Shown here piece after piece: positions 38,786-50,430 of a stretch of DNA of 64,000 nt. The DNA is from Allium sativum (Eukaryota > Streptophyta > Magnoliopsida > Asparagales > Amaryllidaceae), in the NCBI GenBank assembly GCA_030737875.1, contig CM060910.1:252620427-252684426 (forward strand), written 5' to 3'. Numbering within the stretch: the stretch's first letter is position 1; every line of letters starts with the position of its first letter. The notes below the pieces were generated by a model. The model worked only from the letters and a program-made list of their open reading frames with translations. It was not told the origin of the DNA and ran no database searches. A program made the position numbers and the translations under genes.

Positions 38786-39498
38786 TGGCGCCAATATATA
38801 TATATTTATATATTTTTATTTTTGTTATATATTTGATTTTATACCTCACTTGTTTTCCTACATATGTAGTAGGTTACAAATGAAATGAATTAGCTGACTA
38901 GGCAGGTGTTAATCTAATCAATGTTTTTTTTTTCTTAAAAAATTCAAAAAGAAAAACATAAGGAGAGAGAAACGGGAATGCAATTAATGTATGATTTATG
39001 GTATAATGCCAATTGTTAGAACGTTTAACTTTTAAATTTTCAAAACATGTAATATTAACGTTTCAGAATTTAAGGAACCTATTCAATGCTCATGCAAAAA
39101 GAAATATACATACATGCAGTTGATTTGTTGTTTTTTTTTATTGAAGAGAAATAATAATAACAGTAAAAGAGAAAAAAAAGAAATAAGGGGATGTAAATTT
39201 AAGAAATAAGAGTACATGTGTGAAAATAGAATGAAGAGAAATATGTAAATAGAATGAAGAGTAATAAATTTGTAGATAAAGAAAAGAAATGAATGCGTAA
39301 TTTATTGTTTCAATGATGGCGATAAGAAAGTTATGTGATTTTCTTTAAATTTCAAAACATATAATATTAAGTAACGTAATTAAGGGGACATATTTAGTTG
39401 GACTAATTAATGAAGGTTTTTAACATGTAATCTACGTTTTGAATTCCTAAAAGTTAATTTTGAATTGACAGGGGAAATATTTAAGAGGACAGCCAAAG

Positions 39499-39504
<6 letters not shown>

Positions 39505-39568
<64 letters not shown>

Positions 39569-39583
39569 ATGTGTGTGTGTGTA
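39505..39583. repeat. (TA)n(TG)n microsatellite
   Basis: A TA run followed by a GT-rich run inside the C1 LTR. Short frames across it are meaningless. Confidence 0.95.
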
Positions 39584-40023
39584 TGTATTGTCAAAATTTA
39601 TTTCATTTATAACCTACACATTATTTTCAATCAATGCATTAATAAATGTCATTAAAGTTCCTACATAACGTTAAAAAGAATAAATTTTTAATGTGAAACA
39701 TTTCATGTTTCTACATGACATTAAAAGATTAATTTTTAATGTTAACCAAATTCATGTTCTTACATGACATTAAAAAGTTAGACTTTTAGCACTAATCAAA
39801 ATATGTTCATTTACATTAAAAAGAATAAATTTTTAATGCAAATCATTTTTATGTTCTTACATTTAAATAAAGACTAACATTTATTTTAAAACATATTTCA
39901 TTTTTTTTTGAATGGTAATAAAAATGTAAATTCTTTTTTTTATTGTTAAATTCTGACGCATTTTCTAACAAAGTTTCCTTAAAATAAAATTTTAAATTGG
40001 CTCTGATTTTCCGGGTTGTTACA

Positions 40024-40854
40024 ATAGGAATGGAGTTGACATTTAAAATCTTATCATTACACATGCTTCAAGCACATGAATTGTACTAAATCCTGTTGTC
40101 ACATTGGTTTTTATCGTGTGTATTATTCTCAACAATGGATGGATACATCTAATCTCCCAATGAATATTTGTGGAACAGAAACTAACAATTTTTTTTTTCT
40201 TTAATTTAGATACGTGAGGAATTGATGCTTAACGTAAATTATAACATATGTTTAAATTTATTATTAAACAACTTTGTCTAAACAACCATGAACAAAAATA
40301 GTTTGTGCTATTTGTAGTTATGGATGTATTGAACATTTGACATTCAAAACAAAACATCCTAATTTTTAATTGACATATTCGATATTGATAATTTGTTGTT
40401 TTGCGCAGCATAACATATTGGTCATTTAGATCGCTATTAGGAATTGAGTAGTGAATGGCTTACTTTCATTTTCAAAGTGTTACTTACAACTCACTGGACT
40501 TCCTATGCTAAGGCTTGATGACAACCCTGAGCTTAGAATTACTTATCAATTCAGCTTCAAAGTGGAAAAATGTGAGCAACTGGTATTCTATTATGGACAA
40601 AATCATTATCAATTTACATTAAGTAACTATATCACCTTACAGCTCTCTTTTTTAGGACAATATAAATCTGAATATGAATAAATAGTTATCTCGTAGCATG
40701 CGAGGAGAAAGAAAAGTCATCAAACACGTAGATTATAACTTGCACCAATTTTCATGTCTTGAACAAATGAAAATTGAGATGTACAACCAAAAATATTTTT
40801 CAGTATATAACTTATATTTCTGATGATGTAACACAAATGAATTTCCTGTATAAC
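40024..40854. other. Host segment 3
   Basis: It begins with ATAGG, the C1 target duplication, and so continues host segment 2. One open stretch of 76 codons at 40451-40681 (plus) has ordinary composition (…RLDDNPELRITYQF…) but I do not recognise it and cannot place a start or partner exons. It ends where the B3 LTR begins. Confidence 0.45.
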
Positions 40855-43800
40855 TATAGCGACCCAAACTTCCCCGGTAAGGAAAGCCCGAATTGCCTTG
40901 AGAACAACACAAAATAGAACGCAAACAGAAGAACATTTCATCGTTTATTACAACAATTCCATCAGATATAAAAATATACAGAGTATGAATAAAAATTATA
41001 CAACAAAGAATAACAGGGATTTAAATATAGTACTGCAGCGGAAAAATAGGGGCACCCAGAGTTTTCCGAGCATTGTTCCAGCTGTAAATCAGGATCCTAT
41101 GAATATAAATCTGCAAAACCCAAACTACTAGCTGCCCGTGTGGAAAATAGGGGCACCCAGAGTTTAGGTTAAAACAATAAACTCTAGGTCAGTCATGCGA
41201 CTTGTGTGAGAACTAAAACAGTTATTTAAAACTTCTTTAAAAGAGAGTAATTCAAGGGACCACGCCGTATAACAAGGAACGGGTTTCCTCCCAAGAACAC
41301 CAGTGCATATAACAAAACAGCGCAATGCTTCTTTGAAAAATGAAGCTATTATAAGACCCAGGTCCTATCACACAATGCAACGCAAGCCGGAGGATAGGGT
41401 TTTCCCTTATAATAGCCAAACATGCTTGGTACGTTAAAACAAATCATTTCATACTAATGTAAGTGTATAGTGTCAAAACAATTTCAATCATAAATATCAA
41501 TCATAGACGGCATGGGTACCATATATCATGTCGCCATACTAGGCTCTACAAATAAAACCGAAATATCACATGTTGGAAATTGGATTTCCATCATGAGTCA
41601 AGGCAAGGGGCAAGCTCCTCTCCGTTCGAGACACTCTAGCAAATGTCTCAGGACCCCACTATGATCCTTGGAATCGGTTAGGTCGGTCCTCTCTTACTTT
41701 TGAGGATTAGTTATTCCTGAACACACATTTCCCGGTCCTAATAGACCTATATCTTAGGCGCCTCGCATTCCAACAACCACACAGGTGAAAAGTATATATA
41801 AATGTCAGCCAGTTTAAGTACTGACACCACCACTAGCTAGAAAGAAACGTCGTGTTCTCCCAACGGTCCGTATCCCGTTTTTGACTCATACCGAGGTGTA
41901 AGGCTCGTGAATTCACGCTATACACAAAGCTATGCCACACAGGCTGTGCTTTGATCATCAACCACAAGACTTTGCTTTTCAACAGAAGCCTTGATCATTT
42001 GCCACTTAGGCGTTCCACACAGGCAATTCACTCCATGCGACTGATGTCCATCGGTATACAACCTCTGAGCTTGTACGTCTCAGAGAAGGGCGTTAAGCAA
42101 GAGAATAAATTCTCCGCCACCAAACAGATGTATATTTAATAGAGATTAATCAACACAGAATAAAATCCAATGTCAGACACACAGTCCATTTACAAGTTCG
42201 TTCTGGGTCTGAACGAAACCGGAGGCACTTTCCTCGCATATCCATCGATCTCCAAGTACGTCTGGACGACCACCAACTGATTCCCTCATCTTGGGTGTAC
42301 AACCCAATCAAGATCATCAGTAATCACCCAAATGATGTGAAGACTTCTGATCTTCAACCACCGTCTTCATCTTCGACTTATCGTCGAATCGGTTATTCAG
42401 AATGGGTATAAATCCGGCCTTTCTGAATAACCCGCGTATATAATAAACATGTGTTACACAAACACAACATACGCCTCATCCCAATTCAGAATATTCTTTT
42501 ATTCAAATTTTCACATTCTTAGGGAAAGGTTCGCATTAATTTTATCAAAGATAAATTCTTCTAAATTTATTCTTTAATCTTCCTTTGGATATCATTTCAA
42601 ACTATATTATGGTTTTCCAAACTAGTCGGGATTAGCGAACCACACCGAAGTAATTATTTGTTTTATTTCCAAATCCCAACCTATTCATCTCATGGAGCAA
42701 AACTGGTAATACTCCATATCTAACACCACGGTGTTATCGGTAAAATTAATTACCATTTCACGTTCAAATCTAATTAAAGATTTAACTATCGCTTTGGAGC
42801 AAAACTGGTGATACTCCATTCTCGATCACTTTCCAAATTTGATAATTTAAATATCAATTCACCTTTCAATTTAACTATAGATTCATTAAAACTCCGCTTA
42901 GTTTTAATCTTCCCAAAAATCAATATCCTGTCCTTAACTGGGTTAAAGAACCAATGTCATCTAAAACACGGTTCACTATAAACCCAAATCACATTCAAAT
43001 TCAATTCCAATTAAATATTATTTAATTGGTACACTTCATTAAATCTAAATAGAAAGATTTAATCTTTTCTACACTGGGTCCAAGAACAGTGTTATTTAAG
43101 ACACCATTCACGAAAAATCCAAAATCCCATTTGATATTAAATACAAGGCTCTGAATAACCGGATTATATTCAATATCAAATTCTGAAACCAACAAATATC
43201 GTATTGGAAATAACGATATAAAATGTATCTTTCAAATTTCCACAACCATATCTGTATAATCACGAAATCCTAGATCGAAATATTCTGAAGATAATCTCGA
43301 TTCAAATCCACTTTATATATATTGGAAATTCTGGTTATTTTCAAAACCAATTCAAATTCAATTTATTTATTTCAAAAATAAATTGATTTTAATTCTAGTT
43401 CAAAACTAGTTCATTCGATAAAAATCTATTTTTATCTTTTCAAATATGGAGTTTTTCGACCCAGTTATTTTCAAATCATTTCTTATGATTCTACACTAAT
43501 TATTGATATTTTCAATAATTTTATCAAGGCCCGTACAGTCGATTTCCATCAACGGCCATCAAACTGCACTTATAACGACCTTTTCCAAATTTGATTTGGA
43601 CATAATTCTAAATCCAATCGTTAGATTTGAAATTTCTAATATTCGTTAGAAAGCTCTTTTCGATACGAACCCAACGGTTTCAGTTTCAGGAGAATCCGAC
43701 GGTCGGATCTCCCGTAATGTCCATTCGAAGTCAATGGTCGAAATTCACGAGCTACCGCAGCGCGGCGCGTTCTATTCAGGCCATTATATATATATATATA

Positions 43801-45790
43801 TATAATATATATATATATTATATATTTCGTCGATTTCCTTTTTAAAACGTATTTTATAAATCGTTTTAAATTCGTTTTCAAAACCATTTCAACTCTATAT
43901 TCAATTTCAAATCAAAATTGAATATTTCATATCATTACTATATAAATGATAATATTTTCAAAACATTATATTTTGAGATCATTACCTTTTCTATATTCAT
44001 TATAGAAACGAATATAATCGATATAAATAACGTTCACGTCAAAATAGTGCAACTCTAATCAACACGGCTTTATATATTTCAACAAATTCGTTATTTTATT
44101 CAACAAATGAATATTTATTCTATTCAACACATGAATCTATATTTTTTTCAACACATGACTAATCTCAACACATGAGCACTGTCAACACATGACTATTTTT
44201 GTTATGTAATACATTTTATAAAATTATGGTATCTATCGTTTGATTTTTAATCAGACTCCAACCGTAAAGTAGTTTGTAATCTTAAATATGATAAAGATGT
44301 AAATTTTATTGTTAAATTATTTTAGTCAACACATGCATAGTTTCAACACGTGAGCATCGTCAACACATGACTATTTTTATATTTTTTATTTTCCCAATTG
44401 GAATGAGGCCCAATCAATTTACCATATAATGTTAATTATATGGATTCCATATAACACATGTATATAATAGCAACGATAAACAATCAACAATCATACAAAG
44501 TGCACTACTCTGTATAAGCATCAAATATTGATATCTAACGCTTATGACAGCCTATCAATCAATCGATCGACATACAACTAATTATTGGGATTAGTGTATA
44601 TCGTATTTTATCCCAATACCCGTGTGGGGTTTCAAATCAACAAACACAGAATTTTATTGGTGCAGTTGGGCGATGTGTAAAATTTATCATCTCAATCAAT
44701 GTCCTTCAAATAGGTGTTCAAAAACAAACCATCCGATTTGTAGATGAATATTTATTTATTCACATTCACTATATTCATATTCACGTTAAAAATTATATTT
44801 TTAACGATAATTAATTTATTTCAACACATGAATATATTTTATTATCTATTTCACATCAACATCACAAACAATTTTCACAACAATCAATCAAACAAACGTG
44901 CCGTCCATGGTCTGTGGACGACAGGTGTCGGGTGCTGCTAAGCACCATCTGCATCTTAGTATATATATTTATAACTAGAAAAAGAAATTTAAAGTGAGAA
45001 GTTCTCACCGACTAGCTAAACCAAATGCCACGACTTTTCTTGTGTAGAAATCTTCGTCGTGCTCGCCTTTTGTCAATTTCATCGTCCGTAGCCACTACAT
45101 ATACAAAAATCATATTTTTATAATCACTATATATGGATAAAAATTCTATTTTTACACCGCTACTATATAGATAAAAATTCTGTTTTTACAACGGTGTTCA
45201 TATAATAAAGATTATATTTTTATCACGCTATTCTCTATATAAAAATTATGTTTTTATATATATAAAGATCATATTTTTATATTTTTATTACTCTACATGA
45301 ATAAAAATCATATTTTTATATCTCCTACATAATAAAGATCGAATTTTTATTCTTTCTAAAAAATATAAAAATCTTATTTTTATAAATAAAAATATAATCT
45401 TTTCACTTTATAACGATGTCTACATAATAAAAATCCTATCTTTATTCAGATAAAAATCTGACCTTTCTTCTCATTAAAAATCTAATCTTTTCAATTTCAA
45501 AAATCAAATCTTTTTTTTACAATGAAAAATCTCGCCTTTCATCACTATAAAAATCTCGTCTTTCTATTTTTCATTATTTACCAAATATATATGATAAAAA
45601 CCTACATTCTCTTCATTGTTATTTATACATAAAACTGATTATCCAAAATAAATAAAACAAACAAATAAAAATAAAATCAAAAGGAAGAACTCAAAGTCCA
45701 ACGTCGAACTGAGAAGGGGGGTTTTGCTGTTCGTCGGAGGTTGGTGGAGGCTGGAAGGGCGCGGCGGCTGGAGGTCTTTGCGGTGGTGGG
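40855..45790 (-). mobile_element. B3: minus-strand B LTR interrupted by the B4 array
   Basis: The plus strand opens TATAGCGACCCAAACTTCCC, so the minus-strand LTR end is GGGTCGCTATA, a mutated ACA end. It is collinear with B1 and B2 from this end through the hairpin train, (TA)n module and AT repeats up to the GC-rich leader, and stops at 45790. The remaining LTR (U3, about 1 kb) should follow the B4 array outside the window. Whether it is a solo or a 3' LTR cannot be decided here. Confidence 0.85.
45786..45790. other. Predicted target duplication GTGGG of the B4 array
   Basis: These are the five bases before the first LTR start. The matching copy should lie after the last LTR of the array, outside the window. 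Confidence 0.5.
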
Positions 45791-46749
45791 TGTAACAACC
45801 CGTAAAATCTGGGCCAGTTTAAAAATTTTTATTTTGGCGATTTTAGCGAATTTTGATTATTTAAAATGGATTATTTTAAATAATATCGACGAGAAATTTA
45901 TTTGAATAGAATTCGATCGTATATATTATATACGTCGTCGTTAGAATATAAATATTTATATATAATTATAAATAGAATTGAAAATGGCGCGGTAGTTCGA
46001 TAATTCGATTTCAAACTTCAATTGAATGTACCGGGTGCAAAACAATCCGGATTTTAGTGAAACCAAAAATAATGGAATCTAATAGTGAATATCTTTCCAA
46101 CGAATCCGAAAAATCAAAAGTTCGTAGCGGGAATCAAAAGATATGTCCAGTTGAAAATTCTGAATAGTCGCTATGGAATTCAGGCCCTTAAAAATGGACA
46201 TTTTGCAAACGACCTCGGATTTCGACGAAACCAGTTTTGTTGGATCCGCAGTGTCAAACTATTGCTAGATTCCAAATTTCATAATTTTTCGAATCAATAT
46301 GTGAGCGTGGCGAAGGAAAACGCGTTTGACCAGTTTCAGTTGATTTTAATCGACTGGAAAATGGCCATTTTTCTAACGGTCTCAGAATTCGACGAAACTA
46401 GTTTTGTTAGGACCGTATCGTCAATACGAAGCTAGAAAATATTTTTCGAGAATTTTTAGAGTTAGAATGTGACCCCGGTAATTTGAAATGTACGTTTAAA
46501 ATTCAATATAGTGACTTAAATGTAAATTCAACTGAAACTAATCGAAACGATCAAATCAGCTTGCGATACATATCCCATTGTGTTCGGAATGGGGGTAAAA
46601 CGCTATGGACGACAGGCGGTGGGCCTCGTTTCGAGGTCATGGGTAAAAGTCAACTTTATGCAATTAATTTAATAAAAAAAAAAAATATTTCCCTCCTTTA
46701 TTTTCCCTCTGGCCCCCCCCGATTTCATTCTGCAATAATCAAAAAAAAA

Positions 46750-47028
46750 AAAAAAAAGAAAAGGCCCGATCTCTAAATCGCCGCCGCCTCCCTCGAAATC
46801 GCCACCACGTCCCGACGAGCGCACCCCACCGCCGGCTGACCCCCCTACCCCCTCCTCTCCACCGCTACTTCTCTCTCTCCAGAACCGAGACCCCCCAAAA
46901 AACAGTCGAGCCCTCTGGCCAACGTAGCCTCCACCGCCGACGACACCCGAGCCACCCTCCTCCGCGCCTGCTCTCCCCCCCCACCATGAGCGACTACGGC
47001 ATCCCCCCCCCCTTCCAGATTAAAAACT
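46750..47028 (+). other. CT-rich leader / candidate exon 1 (LTR1)
   Basis: A pyrimidine-rich, GC-rich block with CTCTCTCTCC and several C runs interrupts AT-rich DNA. It ends in ATTAAAAACT before GTAAGT at 47029, a consensus donor. An ATG in the context CCACCATGAG (46986) opens MSDYGIPPPFQIKN up to the donor. In LTR2 (ATG 54589) the frame is kept with one Pro fewer; in LTR3 (ATG 62073) the C run has lost the frame. The frame is weak evidence of coding; the leader role is better supported. Confidence 0.4.
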
Positions 47029-47224
47029 GTAAGTTTTATATTCTATTTTTATTCGTTTTCCTTTATTTATTTTGTAAATGGGTTTTTATAAATTTAAAAA
47101 TCTGGTTTTTTAGCATAAATTAAAATCAGTTTTTATATATATATTATTGCATAAAAAAGAATTGATTTTTTAATAAAGTTCAAAAACTGATTTTTTTAAT
47201 AATGTTAAAAACTGATTTTATCTT

Positions 47225-47530
47225 AACTTTGATATAAGAAAAAGGTTTTAACTTTGATATAAGAAAAAGGTTTTAACTTTGATATAAGAAAAAGGTTTTA
47301 ACTTTGATATAAGAAAAAGGTTTTAACTTTGATATAAGAAAAAGGTTTTAACTTTGATATAAGAAAAAGGTTTTAACTTTAATATAAGAAAAAGGTTTTA
47401 ACTTTGATATAAGAAAAAGGTTTTAACTTTGATATAAGAAAAAGGTTTTAACTTTGATATAAGAAAAAGGTTTTAACTTTAATATGAGAAAAAGGTTTTA
47501 ACTTTAATATAAGAAAAAGGTTTTAACTTT
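47225..47530 (+). repeat. 25-bp tandem repeat, 12 units (LTR1)
   Basis: The unit is AACTTTGATATAAGAAAAAG followed by GTTTT. There are eight units in LTR2 (about 54825-55030) and eight in LTR3 (about 62307-62512). It lies in the candidate intron. Confidence 0.93.
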
Positions 47531-47542
47531 GAAATAAAAATT

Positions 47543-47850
47543 TGATTTTTATATATTGAATAGCATAAGAAAAATATGATTTTTATATATTGAATAGCAT
47601 AAGAAAAATATGATTTTCATATATTGAATAGCATAAGAAAAATATGATTTTTATATATTGAATAGCATAAGAAAAATATGATTTTTATATATTGAATAGC
47701 ATAAGAAAAATATGATTTTTATATATTGAATAGCATAAGAAAAATATGATTTTTATATATTGAATAGCATAAGAAAAATATGATTTTTATATATTGAATA
47801 GCATAAGAAAAATATGATTTTTATATATTGAATAGCATAAGAAAAAATTC
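47543..47850 (+). repeat. 34-bp tandem repeat, 9 units (LTR1)
   Basis: The unit is GATTTTTATATATTGAATAG followed by CATAAGAAAAATAT. There are eight units in LTR2 (55043-55315) and eight in LTR3 (62526-62798). It is homologous in period and place to the B1 repeat at 21108-21310. Confidence 0.93.
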
Positions 47851-47867
47851 GATTTTTATATATGTAG

Positions 47868-47952
47868 TGGCTACGGACGACGAAGCTGACGAAGATGCGA
47901 AAACAATGAAGACTTCTGCAAATGAAGAGCCGTGGAGCTATGATAGCTATAG
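47868..47952 (+). other. Candidate exon 2 (LTR1)
   Basis: An 85-base segment bounded by ATATATGTAG upstream and GTGAGAAC downstream, both acceptable plant splice signals. Joined to exon 1 it stays open and reads an acidic stretch ending NEEPWSYDSY. It is unusually balanced in composition for this LTR. The related B2 segment keeps the NEE-W part. B3 carries a one-base deletion, and B1 is strongly diverged. Copies are at 55334-55418 and 62817-62901. Coding is possible but unproven. Confidence 0.4.
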
Positions 47953-47968
47953 GTGAGAACTTCTCACC
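47952..47968 (+). other. 17-bp palindrome over a donor site (LTR1)
   Basis: GGTGAGAACTTCTCACC has perfect 8-bp arms around one base. The left arm carries the donor-like G/GTGAGA. The same palindrome occurs in LTR2 and LTR3. B2 and B3 retain 7-bp arms, and B1 and both A LTRs have shorter versions at the same relative place. Confidence 0.6.
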
Positions 47969-49659
47969 TTTCAATTTAATTTTTCTAGTTATATATATAC
48001 TAGGATGCAGACGGTGCTTAGTAGCACCCGACACAAATCGTCCACAGACCATGGACTTGTTTGTTTGACTGTTTGGTGATTGATTGCGATATTGGTTTGA
48101 ATGTGGTTTGTGGTGTGAAAAATCGAATCGATAAATTGGTTAGGATTAGACGTGCGCCGTTATAAGGCGAAGGAGTAAGGCTAGGTTAGACTCTTACTCC
48201 AAATTTTGTGGTTTGCATAATGAAATTGATTTGATTGATGTGTGAATGGCGTGGGCCTTCACTAGTCCGGGGATAAGGCTAGGCCTCGTCCCGTTTCTAG
48301 TATCGTGCCGTTATGCCGCCGAAATTTTCTAAAATATGTTAGAAAAATAAAAATATCATTTTATTTAAAGAATGAACTGAAGAGAAATTCATATGTTGAA
48401 ATAAAATGTTTTGTCGTTAAAAATATAAATTTTAACGTGAATGTGAATAAATAAAATATTCATTTGCAAACCAGATGGTTTGTTTATGTACACTTATTTG
48501 AAGGACATTGATTGGGTCGATAAATTTTACACATCGCCCAACTGCACAAATAAAATCTGTGTTTGATTGTTTGAAACCCTACACGGGTGTTGGGATGATA
48601 TTTGACGTACACTAATCCCGATTGTTTAGTTGTGTGTCGATCGATTGATTGACAGACTGTTATAAGCGTTGAATATTTATATTTGATGCTTATACAGTGT
48701 AGAATGCACTTTGGATGATGGTTGATTATTCATCGTTGTTGATATATGCATGTGTTGTAGAAAATCCATATAATTAACATTATATGGTAATTGATTGGGC
48801 CTCATTCCAATATTTGAAAAAGAAATATTTGAAAAAGAAATATTTGAAAAAGAAATATTTGAAATAGAATATTTGAAAATAAAGGAATATATGAAGCCGT
48901 GTTGATTAGATTGACGCCATTTTGACATGAACGATATTTATATCGATTTTAAAACGATTTCGAAATGAATTGAATTGAAAACGATTTCGAAATGAATTGA
49001 ATTGAAAATGATTTCGAAATGAATTGAATTGAAAACGATTTCGAAATGAATTGAATTGAAAACGATTTCGAAATGAATTGAAAACGAATTCAAATTGAAT
49101 TGAAAGCAAATTGAAACGAATTCAAATTGAATTGAAATTTGAATTGAATAGAAATGAATTTTAAAACGAATTTATAGAGAAGAATTCAATTTTGCTTTGA
49201 ATTGAAATGGAAGTTGAAATAGATTTTGAAACGAATTTTAAAACTATTTATATAATTCGTTTTTAAATAGTAATCGACGAAGTATATATTATATATATTA
49301 TATATATAATATAATGGCCTGAATAGAACGCGCCGCGCCGCGGCAGTTCGTGAATTTCGACCATTTATTTCAAACGGACATTGCGGGAGATCCGACCGTT
49401 GGATTCTCCTAAAACCGGAACCATTGGGTTCGTATCGAAAAGAGCTTTCTAGCGAATGTTAGAAATTTGAAATCTAACGGTTGGATTTGGAGATACGTCC
49501 AAATCAAATTCGAAAAAGGTCGCTGTAAGTGCAGTTCGATGGCCATTGATGGAAATCGACTGTACGGGCCTTGATAAAATTATTAAAAATAGTAATAATT
49601 TATGTAAAATCATAAGAAATGATTTAGAAAGGATTGGGATGAAAAACTCCATATTTGAA

Positions 49660-50430
49660 AAGATAAAAATAGATTTTTATCGAAATGAACTAGTTTTGAA
49701 CTAGAATTATAATTCTATTTATTTTTAAATAAATAAATTGAATTCGAAAAGGGTTTTAAAAATAACCAAAATTTCCAATGATTGCATTGGAGTGGATTTG
49801 AATCGAAATTGTCTTCGGAATATTTCGATGTTGTAATTCGTGATTATACAGGTGTTGTTATGGAAATTTGAAAGATATATATTTATATCGTTATTTCCAA
49901 TACGACATTTGTTAGTCGTAGAATTCGATATTGAATATAAGCCGATATATTTTCTATTCAGAGCCTTGTATTGAATATCGAATGTGATTTGGGTTTGTCG
50001 TGAATGGTGTCTTCACTAACACTGTTCTTGAACCCAGTTGAGGAAAGATTAAATCTTTTTATTTAGATTTAATGAAGTGTACCAATTAAATAATATTTAA
50101 TTGGAATTGAATTGATATTGATTTTTGGGTTTATCGTGAACAGTGTTTTAAATAACACTCGTTCTTTAACCCGATAATTAATGAATGTGACTTTGGGTTT
50201 ATCGTGAACCGTGTTTTAAATGACACTGATTCTTTAACCCAGTTAACGATTAAAACTAAGTGGAGTTTTAATGAATCTTTAATTAGATTGAAATGGTCGA
50301 GAATGGAGTATCACCAGTTTTGCTCCAGGCGATAGTTAAATCTTTAATTAGATTTGAACGTGAAATGGTAATGGAATTTACCGATAACACTGTGGTGTTA
50401 GATATGAAGTATTACCAGTTTTACTTCATG
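49660..50430 (+). repeat. Hairpin train, at least 17 inverted repeats (LTR1)
   Basis: Perfect or near-perfect stems follow one another with few spacer bases. Examples: GATAAAAAT/ATTTTTATC 49662-49681, CTAGTT/AACTAG 49690-49704, palindrome AGAATTATAATTCT 49703-49716, ATTTATTT/AAATAAAT 49717-49734, TCCAATG/CATTGGA 49774-49791, ATCGAAAT/ATTTCGAT 49802-49829, TACGAC/GTCGTA 49901-49920, ATTCGATATT/AATATCGAAT 49923-49983, three GGGTT/AACCC stem-loops (49991-50035, 50127-50172, 50195-50240), CCAATTAAAT/ATTTAATTGG 50082-50104, ATTAAAAC/GTTTTAAT 50249-50272, TAACAC/GTGTTA 50385-50400, ATGAAGT/ACTTCAT 50404-50429. Confidence 0.85.

Larger units (their letters stand above)
26468..40023 (-). mobile_element. 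C1: 7.1 kb solo LTR (subfamily C), split by B2
   Basis: The minus strand starts TGTAACAACCCGG at 40023 and ends GGGTCTTTACA at 26468. ATAGG flanks both ends (26463-26467 and 40024-40028). Removing B2 and one TTAAC copy leaves 3,814 + 3,300 = 7,114 bp of LTR and no PBS, PPT or internal region, so it is a solo LTR left by recombination. It shares the 3' region with subfamily B (TTTTGCAG acceptor, AGGATCCTGG, the GTGAGGCTCGCG and GCTTTGATCATC tracts) but has its own AT-rich middle. Confidence 0.92.

Noticed and set aside
39465..39668. A 67-codon frame with a long Ile/Tyr and Cys/Val run.
   Set aside because: It translates the (TA)n(TG)n microsatellite.
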